Shown: positions 1-11,159 of the stretch, piece by piece
Numbering within the stretch: the stretch's first letter is position 1
Layout: each line of letters starts with the position of its first letter
NCBI GenBank assembly: GCA_973895155.1
Contig: OZ316891.1
Coordinates: 29,512,001 to 29,576,000, forward strand
Direction of reading: 5' to 3'
DNA length: 64,000 nucleotides
Origin: Marsupella aquatica
Lineage: Eukaryota; Marchantiophyta
Made by a program: the position numbers and the translations under genes
Notes under the pieces: model-generated
Told to the model about the DNA's origin: nothing
Database searches by the model: none
What the model saw: only the letters and a program-made list of their open reading frames with translations

Positions 1-279
1 TGTGACCGAACAAGTCAAGTGCAGATTTTTTGGCTAAGTGCAAGCACACTTGTTCTCATTAACGGTACTACCATTATAAGGAAGTGGCATGATAGAGCTT
101 GCTACTTCAGGCAAGACTTATTTTATACCTGTTTAGCCACACTACAGTTTCAGTGAGTCTCTAAACCAACCTTTGGGTTGGTGGGCGATCACTCTTTAAG
201 TTTTTCTCAAGAAGTTGCTGTTTAAAAATATATACCCTGTTGGTTCCCCTTACTTGAGGGATCAACTCAAGGCAGAAAA
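1..279. other. intergenic, nothing recognised
   Basis: I see no coding signal or clear repeat in this stretch at the window edge. A gene could lie to the left of the window. Confidence 0.4.
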
Positions 280-590
280 GGGTGTCAGAATAAAAATGAA
301 ACAACTAAGAAGCTGAGGTACACTCCAAAGGGGGTGACCTCAATACATAGGAGGAAATACCAAGTACAATGGCAACCATAAGTAGTTCCCTTGTCAAAAT
401 CAACAGCCTTAAACAACCACTGGCCATATAGAAGGAGGAAGCGTCCAAGACTTCCCCTTGTTTCATGTGCCATTCACTCCTCTTCTCTAGTGTGGCAATT
501 TGTTTTACAATTTCAGAAAAGAATTACTTTTAATGGTGAAGCTTGGTGGATCCAGATAGTGTCATGGCTAGTGGTGATTTGAGATTGTAA
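280..590. repeat. interspersed repeat, copy also at 11.22-11.47 kb
   Basis: The stretch shares its order of words with 11,220-11,470: an 'acaactaag' block, then 'ggtccaagacttc' or 'cgtccaagacttcc', a CT-rich block, 'acaatttcag', and 'atggtgaa' near the end. Similarity is partial and decayed. I cannot assign a transposon class. Short ORFs on both strands here look incidental. Confidence 0.45.
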
Positions 591-692
591 TTACAGGTAG
601 CCTAACTCAACAGTGCCAAACAGAATCATTACCCAAACCTAGGTAACCACAAAAGTGAAGAAGGTAGAACCCCAATTGAACTCAAAGGCAAG

Positions 693-722
693 TCTATCTA
701 TCTATCTATCTATCTATCTATA
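693..722. repeat. (TCTA)n microsatellite
   Basis: About seven perfect tetranucleotide units are present. It is a potential length-polymorphic marker. Confidence 0.9.
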
Positions 723-1004
723 ATCTGCCATAGAAGTCTATCTTCTCCATGAGTCAAGCATAATTTTTCTAGTAACAGAATTTTCTTGACATTTAGACCA
801 TGCTTGTGAGTTGATACCCACATGGGGAGTCCGGGTACAAGGAGCCCTTCTTGCGCAAAAGCATGGTAACCACAGGTATTTGGGCTACTAGAACATAAAG
901 ATACTAGCTCGAGTGTCCATGTTTTGAATATAAATAGAAGTGAGTACATTCAAGCCTGCTGCGCCATGTGCAGAGACTCACCCTCACTCTGCCCAGGTGA
1001 GAGA

Positions 1005-1018
1005 GGGGGGGGGGGGGG
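1005..1018. repeat. poly-G tract
   Basis: A run of 14 G is followed by 'taggggg'. Similar runs occur at 9,906-9,919 and 11,171-11,190. Confidence 0.85.
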
Positions 1019-1339
1019 TAGGGGGTGCATGGGTAGACTATTTTTGGCAGATCAAAAGGTGACCAGTTTTTACTTTCTAGAGAAGGCTCAGGATTTAAGA
1101 TGACATTTTGTGGACAGGTGATGGCCTAGAATAGGCTGGGTCATATATTATAGTGTTCGATTATTAATGAACCTCTACACTAGTTAGCCGGTATGGAAAT
1201 AAACTAACTGCTGCACTAAACGTGATTAAATTGACCAGAGGCATCATCAGTCGTGCCCTAAGATGGACGATCTCGATCTCGAGCGGGCCGCTGAGATTGT
1301 ACCGATCTGACGGCGTAGATCGAGCGAGGATGGATTCTC

Positions 1340-1605
1340 GGACGAGAGCTTTCATTTCCTCTTCTCACTCTCGAACTCTCTCTTTTTCGTTTCTTCTCGT
1401 CTCTTTTCACAGAGCTCCGTTTCGGTCTTCGTTCGAGGGCTTAGGGTTTAAGCACAGACTCAAACCTGCGTTGGGAGGAGGAGAAGGCGGAGCACGAAGG
1501 ATCGAGACGAAGAAATTTCTCGATTCCGAGCACCAGGTTGCTCTTCTGCTCAGCTCAGGTCAGCTCGGCTCGGCTCGGCTCGGCTCGGCCAGGGAGTTTG
1601 TAAAG
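1340..1605 (+). promoter_or_regulatory. fibrillarin promoter/5' leader with telo-box
   Basis: A CT-rich stretch (about 1,355-1,400) is followed by a telo-box in reverse orientation, TTAGGGTTT, at 1,441-1,449, and by five or so CGGCT pentamers at about 1,561-1,589 just before the start codon. Telo-boxes (AAACCCTAA) are known promoter elements of plant ribosome-biogenesis genes, which fits fibrillarin. The transcription start is not determined. A long ORF that reads through this leader is not taken as coding. Confidence 0.6.
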
Positions 1606-4242
1606 ATGGGTGATTATGGAGGAGGTGGCATGAAGCGCAAGTTCGACGGAGGAGGAGGAGGTGTGGTCCTGTTCTTTTCCTGCTTTCATTCTCGCATTCT
1701 GCCTCTCCCTCTGGTACGATTTTTGTGTTGCATTCCTTCAATGTCTGCTGGCCAAGGTGCAAAGCTGGTGGGTAGGTTGTATCCTTGGGTTTGGCTCGCA
1801 TTTGTAGCTGGTGCAGCGAATTGAGGGATGTGTGCTCTTTTGTTTGCCTTCTTTCAGTCTCTCACTCTGTCTATTTTTCTGGTTCGTTTTCTTTAATTGC
1901 ATTCCTGCAATGTCTGCTGGCCAAGGTGAAAAGGTTGGTGCGTAGTTTGTATCTCGTTTGGGTTGGCTCGTATTTGCAGCTGATGCTGCTAATGGATTGT
2001 CGGAACGAAGAGATATCGCGTTATACAATATCCAGTGGCATTGGTCTCGATGGGCTTCGATGTGTAGTCAAGGACACTGCATCTTGGATGAAGAGAGTTC
2101 ACCTCGGAGTCTAACCCCTAAACCCTAAACCCTTAAATGCAATTCGCGTTCTTGACTTTCTGGGATCGCATTTCGTTGCAGGCGGAGGCCGAGGTGGTGG
2201 AGGAGGGTTCCGGGGTGGAAGAGGAGGCGGAGGTGGCAGAGGAGGCTTCGGAGGAGGAGGAGGCTTCGGAGGAGGTGGCAGGGGAGGCCGTGATGGTGGA
2301 CGAGGAGGAGGCAGGGGTGGACGAGGCGGTGGAAGAGGCCGAGATGGTGGTCGAGGAGGAGGCCGAGGGGGAGGCAGAGGAGGGCGAGGAGGTGGAATGA
2401 AGGGAGGAGCCAAGGTCATCATTGAGCCTCATCGACATGAAGGGGTGTTCGTTGCTAAGGCCAAAGAGGATGCTCTGGTCACGAAGAACATGGCTCCAGG
2501 AGAGAGTGTCTACGGAGAGAAGAGGATCAGCGTGGAGGTATGAAACGCTATTGCGTTTCCCGTCGCTGCGCTGGTTCACTGGATTAATTTTCACTGTGCT
2601 TCAGTTGACATGGATGATCCTAACTGGTGACGTTTATGTTGTGCTCGTAGGGTGAAGAAGGAGCTAAGACTGAGTACAGGGTTTGGAATCCTTTTCGTTC
2701 CAAGCTCGCAGCCGCCATTCTGGGTGGCGTTGACAACATCTGGATTGTATGTCTTAGTGACCTTCTATTCCTCGGGGATTTGCTGACGTTTCTTCAATTC
2801 TTGACCTTTTTTTGGCGTTGCTATCAGTTCCGTGAAGCTGTCATCTGACTTTGACTGCTTGCTTGATTATTGCCTCCAGTCAATGTCGTTGAATCCGTGA
2901 TCACCTCGCCCTTGTGCAGAAACCTGGCTCACATGTCCTTTATCTCGGAGCTGCGTCTGGTACCACTGTTTCCCATGTCTCCGACATTGTTGGACCGGTA
3001 ATCACCGTGTCCCTATCGAACGGGTATTTCAGTTGTGGATATTACATAGATGCCTCATGGGCGTTTCTATGGTTCTTTACAAGTTTGACCTCCTGTAAAC
3101 TATGGGATAGTTCTAAATATCATCTTTCCGGTCTCATTTGATGCATCTCTGGCAGACTGGAATTGTTTACGCCGTCGAGTTCTCTCATCGGAGTGGGAGA
3201 GATTTGGTGAATATGGCTAAGAGACGTACCAACGTAATCCCAATTATTGAGGATGCTCGACATCCCAATCGCTACCGCATGCTCATGGGCATGGTAGACG
3301 TCATTTTTGCGGATGTTGCCCAACCTGATCAGGTAATCCTTAGTCCTCGCTGTCGTTTTATTACGTTTGTCAGTGAATTCAGTCTACATCATAGAAACCC
3401 TCCATACATATGGACGAATGATTTTAAGCGAGTGAAGATTTCGTGGATTCCCCTTCACTCTTCAGTGAGTGACCAATCCTTTTCTGACGCTATCTATTTT
3501 CAATTTTTTCGGGTCCTCATATGGAGTTAGGCGCCGTAGTGCATGCATCGTTTACTTCAGCCAACAGAGCGAATGATTATATCACTTGGATTCCCCTTCT
3601 CGATATTCCTGAGAGAGCAATCCGATTCTGACGCTACTGTTGGCTATTTCTTCTAGATTTCTTCGCCTCCTCTTGTGACTGTAGATGGAGATGGATGTTA
3701 ATAGGAAGAGAGATCTTGTATATCCATGGATCCGTCATTGGTGCAGGCACGTATCGTGGCGCTGAATGCTCACAACTTTTTGAAGAATGGGGGACATTTT
3801 GTCATCTCTATCAAGGTAGACTTTCCGGGGTTATCTCACCAGTATCGCCCTGTTTGCCTTGTACTGATGAATGTGATGACTGTGTTGATGAATTTTGTGC
3901 ATATTCTCAATTCGGGTCGTGCTTTAACATCTTTGAAATCGAAGTGTCCTGGAGTGATGTTGACCAGTCTTAGCTTCTGAGTACCTGTTCCTCCTGAGTC
4001 CCTCTCCTGTGGTTGACACTCTAGTGCCATTATCGTCTGTGAGGCTGAACCTGTTTCGGGTGCAGGCCAATTGTATTGATTCCACTGTCCCAGCAGAGGC
4101 AGTATTTGCTGCAGAGGTGAAGAAACTTCAGAAGGAGCAATTCAAGCCTACTGAGCAGGTTACATTGGAGCCCTTTGAGAGAGACCATGCTTGTGTGGTG
4201 GGCGGATATCGAATGCCAAAGAAGCAAAAAGCCGGCGCATAG
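1606..4242 (+). CDS. FIB: fibrillarin, rRNA 2'-O-methyltransferase
   Basis: Fibrillarin is the nucleolar, SAM-dependent methyltransferase of box C/D snoRNPs. Seven exons join cleanly: 1606-1660, 2182-2537, 2651-2746, 2920-2997, 3156-3332, 3747-3815 and 4066-4242 (1008 nt, 335 aa). All introns are GT-AG. Exon 1 gives a short Gly-rich start ([16 protein letters not shown]) and exon 2 the Gly/Arg-rich GAR domain (to about residue 100), followed by EPHRHEGVF and [12 protein letters not shown]. Exon 4 (residues 170-195) carries the SAM-binding segment [16 protein letters not shown]. Exon 5 carries [15 protein letters not shown] and DVAQPDQ. The C-terminus [17 protein letters not shown] is near-invariant in the family. 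The start ATG at 1606 is the only one in frame before the GAR exon. Large antisense Pro- or Ser-rich ORFs over exon 2 are shadows of the GAR codons. All expected domains are present and it looks functional. Confidence 0.97.
2113..2136. promoter_or_regulatory. telomere-like repeat in fibrillarin intron 1
   Basis: About three consecutive CCCTAAA-type units lie just upstream of the intron 1 acceptor. They could be an intronic telo-box regulatory cluster or a short interstitial telomeric repeat. Confidence 0.6.
3861..3984 (+). ncRNA. candidate intronic box C/D snoRNA in last fibrillarin intron
   Basis: In intron 6 (3816-4065) a C-box-like CTGATGA lies at 3864-3870 and a D box CTGA at 3977-3980. 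They are flanked by GTAC on both sides, which can form a 4-bp terminal stem. A C'-like GTGATGT lies at 3954-3960. The D box ends about 85 nt before the acceptor, a usual distance for intronic C/D snoRNAs. Arabidopsis fibrillarin genes are known to host a U60-type C/D snoRNA in their last intron, which supports the call. I could not match the guide (bases just upstream of 3977) to an rRNA site, and extra GTGATGA and TTGATGA motifs make the exact C box uncertain. Confidence 0.42.
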
Positions 4243-5230
4243 ATCATTGCCATCTAATCACTGTTGGCCTATTTTCAGGCCCAGGCCTCAAGGAACATCG
4301 AGTAAATGATTTCCTGGTCTGCTTCCAAAGGGAAAAAGTTTTGTCCGCCAACTGTATACGAAATTCGTGCACTTGGGCCATGTATGCTAGGGACCGACTA
4401 TGACAATGTTGGATAGGGCCGCTATTTTATAAAGAGAAGTGGATCTTCCCACCTGTACAGTAAAGTAAATATCCGAATTGGAGCCAAACAATTTTGTCCG
4501 GTTAGTCTGTCTCGGTAAATTTCAGAATGCGGAAGGGTATAGAAGATGAAAACCCGGAAAAGTTGAAAATTCACCTACTACAACATTCGTCTACGAAACT
4601 GATGGCGGAGAAATAGTATTCATGGCAATGATGCAGGGTTCTGGACGGATGTCGAAGGGAAATCCAGTTTGCATCAACAAGATAACTTCTATACTGGCAA
4701 AGTTTTCCATCTCCCATCTAACACCCGAACGTCACTGGATGAAGTCTGATCTAGACGTTACCATGGGATGATTTACATATTTACATTGTTCGCCCTGATT
4801 AGTATTATGCACGAATTAGTGTTATAGTAGGATTTTGGTGATCGAGTGGATTTCCATCTCCCATCTAACACGAGTGGAATTCGTGTTACTTTTATTAAGA
4901 GTGTAGTGAACAATGTTTCTACAACAGTCTCTAATTTTGGTGAACGTGATTTGCCTGCAAAGTAACCCTTGCCCAATTCTCCGGAGAGTTTCTTTCCACT
5001 TGTGTATACAGTGCTAGTTTAAAATAGGGAAACTTGATTCAACGAACATTCATTCTTGAGTTTTTTAAACAGTTATTTGCATTATTCTCACTCTTGAGAC
5101 CAAAACACCTGTTCATGAGTACAGCCCTAAATTTCTTCAAGATTAGTGTGAGTAGCAGTAATGTTGGTGAAAGTGAGTGAGTTGTTGGGTAGAGCCTGAA
5201 ACCGTCTTCACACCAGATTAGTGTGAGGTA
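4243..5230. other. intergenic downstream of fibrillarin
   Basis: This holds the fibrillarin 3' UTR and spacer. A 21-bp phrase (tttccatctccc then atctaacac) occurs twice, near 4,705 and 4,850. No gene is recognised; the short ORFs lack family motifs. Confidence 0.5.
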
Positions 5231-5237
5231 ATCTTGG

Positions 5238-5460
5238 TGAACAGTTAACATGGATCAGGTGTAAGTAGAGCCTGAATGTTTTTCACCAGATAAAAGTGTA
5301 AAATTTTTCACCAGATCAGTGCGTAATCGTGGTACAAGTAACACTAATGGTAGTGTAACTGAACAATAATAGCGGTACGGGTAACACTACCATCTTCCCC
5401 TGAACACAAGGCCCGGGTGCTATATTTGAATAATACACCTGATCCATGTTAACTGTTCAA
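5238..5460. repeat. 24-bp perfect inverted repeat with about 175-bp spacer
   Basis: The segment starting tgaacagttaac at about 5,238 reappears as its exact reverse complement ending gttaactgttca at about 5,459. The arms are 24 bp. It lies at the left edge of a larger element with inverted ends (next entry). Confidence 0.8.
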
Positions 5461-6560
5461 ATATTTTGAAATATAGCGCCCAGGGCGCCATGCTTGAATC
5501 TGAAGTCATTATTTTCATTTTTTGGATTTGTGGAGTTGTGTTCAAAATGTGACTTTGTGTTCAAATTTAAGGTAATGTGCTTAAATTTTGGCATTGTGAG
5601 ATGCATGTAGGGTGTAAATAAGAATGATAGACATAATAGTTATGTGTATTAGAGAAGAGTGTATTCAAGTTTAGGTTTTTTTACTTCTTAACAATATTTG
5701 CTCAATCAAAGGATGTGTAGTTAAATAATTGAACCACTGAAATTACACAAGGAGAGAAATCAAATTTGCAATAGAAAACAAAACCTGACAAACCATATGT
5801 ACCAAGTGTACTATTTATTACTTAGTAAAACATATTACTCTACTTTTCACAGTTGTTCGGTTGATTGTGGTCAATTTGCTTGTTTCTATTATTTAATTTT
5901 TCTTCATGCAATCTAGAATGTTCATGAGACTGCTTTGTTTCTATTGGAGTGGCTCGATCTTGAGGGCAATAAATGGAAAATTGGAAATAGAGAAGTGAGT
6001 CATCAGACCTAATTATGCACGTAGGTACTATGGGTTTCTTTGACGAGACCCTGGCGTCAGTTGGAGGTTGATGTGAAAGTATGTCAAAAGTTCACACAAC
6101 AGAACAAGATGTAGATACTTCCAGAATGCTGCTTAATATTTTGGAAACAACACACTCTTCTCTGAGAATGAAAGATTTTGAAATTAGCCTACATTTGTCA
6201 AAGGACGATGGATTTCATCAGTTGAAAGAGCGGATGTGTTGGATAATTTTAAGTAACGTATTGTAGTAAGTTGCAACCCGGTTACCTTTCTCCTATAGTC
6301 ACTTGTGCACATTTTTGAACACAAAGTCAATTTGAAACACAGCGCTCCCTGTGTTAATATGGCGAGCGAAAACGTCATTTTTGCCTAAAGTCCCTGTTTT
6401 GACCATATTCGAATACAGCGCCCGGGGGAAGACAGTAGTCCTAGTGTGACTGAACAATAACAATAATCTTGGTGAACACTCTCTGAGTAACACTAGTCCT
6501 AGTGTGACTGAACAATAATTGCGGTGAATAGTGTTGGTAGTGTGACTGAACAGCTAACAG
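5330..6560. mobile_element. putative non-autonomous inverted-repeat element
   Basis: Both flanks carry opposed copies of the same words: gcccgggtgctatatttgaa near 5,411 and ttcgaatacagcgcccggg near 6,408; 'gtgtaactgaacaataat' near 5,350 and 'gtgtgactgaacaataa' near 6,438 and 6,500; and 'gactttgtgttcaaa' near 5,551 and its complement near 6,318. The interior has no transposase. It looks like a foldback or MITE-like DNA element with internally repeated ends. Exact termini and target-site duplication were not resolved. Confidence 0.45.
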
Positions 6561-6950
6561 TGTTGGTTCTGTACTGTCATTTTTTACTAACCTACCCCAA
6601 ACCTGAACATTATGACTAACCTGTCCCCCTAACTATTTTAGTTCCTAAGTCGTCATGACGGGAAGGAGACCACCCAGGTTAGGTAGAACAGGCAAGGGTT
6701 TGGCGCAACCAATAGTGCCTTGCCATGTGTCATGTGACCTTGGGTGAAGCACAAGAGTTAAAGTAAACCCATGTATAAAAGCAAGATGAAAAGGTAATCA
6801 ACCTAGGAATTGCAATAGTTTGGGGACAGGGTGTTAATTATGATCAGTTTGGGGGATAGGTTAGTAAAAATTGTTTGCACTGTTATGTACCCACTGCCTC
6901 GTCAATTGCTGCCCAAAGTGTCTGCGGGGAAGACTGGCTAAGTACTAAAA
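6561..6950. other. intergenic, nothing recognised
   Basis: No coding motif or repeat seen. Confidence 0.4.
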
Positions 6951-6954
6951 ATGC

Positions 6955-7235
6955 TTCCATGCTTCCCTGCAGGAAGCCCTGGCATAGTGATAGCTCATTT
7001 GAGTGGGGATTCTGCGGTTAGTTCGAACCCCCCTGTATACGCAATGATTTACACAAACTCCACTATTGAATCCTGTCTCCGCCATATTTTATGCCTCTCC
7101 ATATTCATCCGGGCAAGAAATTTATAGCTGCAAAATTATTGATAAGTCAACGCAATTTTTTCACAGGATGCAAAATTCCCCTGCATGCGCAAAGTTTTAC
7201 ACAACAGGTACCCAAAAGTGGGGTTCAGACTAAGC
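6955..7235 (+). mobile_element. tRNA-derived SINE-like copy
   Basis: The words 'ctggcatagtgatagctc' (A-box-like) and 'agttcgaaccc' (B-box-like) are spaced as in a tRNA-derived SINE head. The body ends near 'acccaaaagtggggttca', a phrase shared with the copies at 10.4-10.64 kb and 53.5-53.9 kb. Family assignment is by these shared words only. Confidence 0.4.
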
Positions 7236-7310
7236 TTGTGTGACAGTTGGAAAAATAATCTTATTTTGGCTTTGTGTTAAGTTGCAAGACATTAATCATT
7301 TTCCAGTGAA

Positions 7311-7862
7311 TATATAGTCTCCTTGAATTTAGTGTTCAATCACTTTGAACACTTCAATTTTTAGAGTCAGGTTTCACAATATGAAAGTGCTTCAGTTCAT
7401 TCTTATAACTACATGGTTATATATAGACTCCTTGAATTTAGTGTTCAATCACTTTGAACACTTCAATTTTGAGCGTCCGGTTTCACACTTATGAAAGTGC
7501 TTCAGTTCATTTTTATAACTACATGGTATAATATATAGACTGCTTGAACTTAGTGTTCAATCACTTTGAACACTTCAATTTTGAGCGTCCGGTTTCACAA
7601 TTATGAAAGTGCTTCAGTTCATTTTTATAACTACATGGTATAATATATAGACTGCTTGAATTTAGTGTTCAATCACTTTGAACACTTCAATTTTGAGCGT
7701 CCGGTTTCACAATTGTGAAAGTGCTTCAGTTCATTCTTATAACTACACGGTAGTATATAGACTCCTTGAATTTAGTGTTCAATCACTTTGAACACTTCAA
7801 TTTTGAGCGTCCGGTTTCACAAATATGAAAGTACTTCAGTTCATTCTTATAACTACTTGGTA
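7311..7862. repeat. tandem array, five units of about 110 bp
   Basis: The phrase cttgaatttagtgttcaa recurs at about 7,322, 7,431, 7,543, 7,655 and 7,765, giving periods of 109, 112, 112 and 110 bp. Each unit contains a perfect hairpin, AGTGTTCAA-tcact-TTGAACACT, and the phrase 'gaaagtgcttcagttcat'. Units are highly similar to one another, so the amplification looks recent. No ORF runs through it. Confidence 0.9.
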
Positions 7863-8590
7863 TTAGTCCTGTCCCACATAACGTTTGCCACATGATTTAC
7901 CTACTAATGGAGCATTGATATGCCAAAGTCCATCCTAGCTGGCGCTATCGAGTAAATGTTAGATCTGATGTGAGACAGTCTTGCTTTTCGTGACGGGGAT
8001 CTGTATGTCTGGGGACTGGACCTGAAATCAGGTTCAAGTACAACATATGTTTCTACATCGATGCAAGAGGCTTTTGTAGTACACGAGCAGCGGTGTAATT
8101 GTACACGAGACACAAATGTAGCTCAGTTTTCGGAAGAGTATTTTCGCCAAGGGGAGGGTGACGGAATTCTCGACAGAAAGTCTCCCAACTCACTCTGGGA
8201 ACTACTATCATTCAGACCCTTTCAATACCAAAATTCTCCTCCAATTTCTGCATCGACGCGACTGTGATCTCGAGACCGGGCTCGAGACGAAGTAGAGTTC
8301 TATACAGCAGAAGTCCATTCGCCCAAAGTCAGAAAATACCTCTTAATGAGGTCACTGCGGCTTCTAGATGAAGCAAATGTCGTCCCACACAGAATCCAGA
8401 ATTCTTCCCATAGTCATAAGGGTGTTTTCAACAACCCGAAGCTTTTACTGTAGCAGCCTTTTTCAGTCCAACTCTGGAATCTGACATTCGCTCTAACGAC
8501 AACTATGACTTCTGGTCGCACGACATCGATACTTGTGCACGCGACTTTGGGTTCCTGGCAGTAAACGTGAACTTTCCCGCACCCCCAGCC
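7863..8590. other. intergenic, nothing recognised
   Basis: Only short ORFs are present, without recognisable domains. Confidence 0.4.
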
Positions 8591-8599
8591 AGAGCTTCT

Positions 8600-9350
8600 C
8601 CAGCTGGAAATTCGTGGTCCATTTCAGATCTCACTGGAGTTCTTCCTCCCCAGGAAACTACCACACTCCTACAGTACTGTATAACTGATAGGTTTACAGG
8701 CAAAGACACAATCCTGAAGTCCCGAGCGCCATGCTCTGCGGACCTCGGATGATGTCTTTTTGCGAAAGCACGAAACGACGACACCCGTGCACGGCAGAAT
8801 TAATAGCAGGTCAAGAGCAGAGCTGAGTCATCGAGTCCAGACAGGGCTCTTTCCGGATCGATTCAACGATGCACGCAATAAGCTCGTTAGAGTTCGACAC
8901 TTCTGGTCGTTCTGCGAATCGATGTCGCTCGGTGATTCGGTCATCCCGATTCCGAAAAATTCGTCTGCCCCAGAAAACTACCTCTACAGTAGAACTAGGA
9001 CTGTACAACTGATAGAGTGACAGACGAAGACACAATCCTGAAGCCCCGAATAACACCACCGCTCTCAGCTCCAGCGGCTCCCACTGTAATGCTGTCGTTG
9101 CGAAAGCACGAAAGCACGAAACGACGACACCCGTGCATGGCAGAATTAAATAATGGAAGCACGAGAGGTGAGTCATCGAGTCCAGGTTTGCTGTCCCGGT
9201 TGATTGGGCGATCCACCCAAAAATAAACAAAATCGAAAGCTGCCTCGTTGAAATTCGATTATACTACCTCGACGTCGGTCGTCGGGACTTCTGGTGCTCC
9301 TCCGAATCGATGTCGCGCGGTGATTCGCTCGTCCCGATTCCGCGCACCGT
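8600..9350. repeat. diverged direct repeats, period about 320-380 bp
   Basis: Two long phrases recur. 'acacaatcctgaag' with downstream 'gaaagcacgaaacgacgacacccgtgca' words appears near 8,706 and again near 9,029. 'cgaatcgatgtcg' followed by 'ggtgattcg' and 'cccgattccg' appears near 8,924 and 9,303. The region is thus about two tandem copies of one unit. Overlapping ORFs on both strands are products of the repetition. Confidence 0.75.
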
Positions 9351-10330
9351 CGCGTCGCGGCTGATGAATGTCGAGAGATCTTGCTGCCACGCCACTTCCC
9401 AATTATTGACGTCTAATCAATGGCGTTTGCTCGAGCTGCGAATTTAGGCTCTCATGACGAATTGACAAAACATGGGCTTTCGCTCGCTGCTTCGTCACCT
9501 TTTGGTCTACGTAGACGTATCTCATCAGGACCAATGGCGGAAGCACACGTGTCATAAGGCACGTATACACCAATTGGAGACTGCCACATGGGCATTCCGG
9601 GTATGATTCATACATACGGAGTACGATGTATCGCATGCAGACGCTTCGTACAATTGTACGGTCTCCCTATGGTTTTGGTGGAGGAGCTCAGATGTGAGTA
9701 TTTTGGCATCTCCTCAGTTGCACATCAAAATAAATATTTAGAATATTCAGTGATTTAATTAAGCAAAGTAAAAGGAGATAGTGCAGAGTATATTGTTGTC
9801 ACATTGGGATGTGTGATTATCTGGATGCGGTACATTTTAACGAGTCGAATTGCAAGTACTCCTGAATCATTGGGCACTTTAGGCTAAAGTTGCCCTTTTT
9901 TTGTTGGGGGGGGGGGGGGTTGTATCTCTAATTTGCCAATTTCACACCACACGGAAGGGCCCATAGCTACAATCTCATGGTTCTTCTCAAATCTAGGGAG
10001 GTGTAATGATGAGGAATGAATCTAAGAAACTTATGTAAAGAATAGTCTGGGCTCCCCTCCCTACCACTCACACACACACAAATGAGACCCTGGTCTGTAA
10101 TTGTCCATTATGGTCTGGTAACAGGAACTTATTATACTTCAAAGCCTAAGACATTTTGGATTTTTTAGTATTGTGTAAACTTCATGATGAGTTGTCCAAT
10201 CTACAGTAGGTTGTGAATTCTGTTGCATAAATGCCCTTAAATTTACACAGAGAAAGAAAAACGTAAAGGGCATTTAGGATTCAAAAGTCCTTTTTTTATG
10301 AACACCAAAGCTAATCTTGAGGGCAATTAA
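9351..10330. other. intergenic with G-tract and short CA repeat
   Basis: It contains a 14-G run at 9,906-9,919 and a short CA repeat near 10,070. No gene seen. Confidence 0.5.
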
Positions 10331-10399
10331 TGCTAATCTGCATTAATTGCCCCATAAGTGCTGCCCGCTGCCCAGATCTGTAGAAAATGTTTTTTGGGC

Positions 10400-10640
10400 T
10401 AAATACCTGGTGCGAGCCTTTGTTGCCATGAACTGGTCACAGGCTGAGTGGTAGCTGTGCTCAGTGGGGCCCGAGAATCTGTGGGTTTGAATCCTGCCTT
10501 GGCCCATTCTCCTTTTAACATTCACCCTACCCAAAAGTGGAGTTCATTCATGCTCTTTAAAACTCAAAAAATGTAAAGGGACTGGCAGCAGGCGCGGGCA
10601 GCTATGTACTCAAGTCTCTTAATGAACCTTGTGATTGACT
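10400..10640 (+). mobile_element. tRNA-derived SINE-like copy
   Basis: 'ggctgagtggtagctgtg' resembles an A box and 'gggtttgaatcctgcc' a B box about 45 bp later. Downstream words 'acccaaaagtggagttcat' and 'gggcagc ... ctcttaatgaacc' are shared, in reverse orientation, with 53.5-53.85 kb. It is not an intact tRNA gene, as the cloverleaf does not close. Confidence 0.45.
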
Positions 10641-10676
10641 CTAGTGCTGAATTTTTTTGTGCAGGGCGTTGTGGTT

Positions 10677-10735
10677 CCAACATACCAGGGCTTTAGCCCA
10701 AGTTTGGAGGGGCATTATTGCCCATAGCACCATTG
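10677..10735. repeat. single copy of the 'ggctttagcccaagttt' repeat
   Basis: The phrase 'accagggctttagcccaagtttg' with 'attgcccat' matches the repeat units at 24.88-25.44 kb. Confidence 0.5.
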
Positions 10736-11159
10736 GTAATAAATAGTTATTACACTTTAATCAGTGGATAATTTTCACTCCTGGTAAAATCAGTGGATAA
10801 TTTTTCACTCCTGGTAATTTTGGCCATTAGTCACACTTCAAGACAAACAGAAGTTTCATGAAAGTTTCTGTTTCATGCATGTTGAGATTTTACTCTTCCT
10901 ACCGAGAGGCAAGAAGAGGACAAATCTCAGAATGCCTTTGCGTAGTCAGCCATGAGCATTCTCTTCCATAAAGTTTGCAATGGATGTCAATGTTGAGGTT
11001 CATCATGAACCTGAATGAGCCTTGTGCCTCCCAGTCCACCGCTCTTGTGTCTAGTGTGTCTATCATGTTTTTCTAAGGTTCAGTGCAAAGATATCTATCA
11101 CACTGCCAAAGGGAAAAGACGCCAAACCAAGAGACATGATACCAATGGCAAAACAGCCC

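Noticed and set aside
1222-1824. 200-codon ORF over the fibrillarin leader
   Set aside because: It reads through the 5' UTR, exon 1 in another frame and into intron 1; composition follows CGGCT and CT repeats.
2111-2594. Antisense Pro-rich and Ser-rich ORFs
   Set aside because: They are complements of the Gly/Arg codons of fibrillarin exon 2.
7311-7862. CRISPR-like array
   Set aside because: Whole 110-bp units are repeated with no variable spacers, and the genome is eukaryotic.
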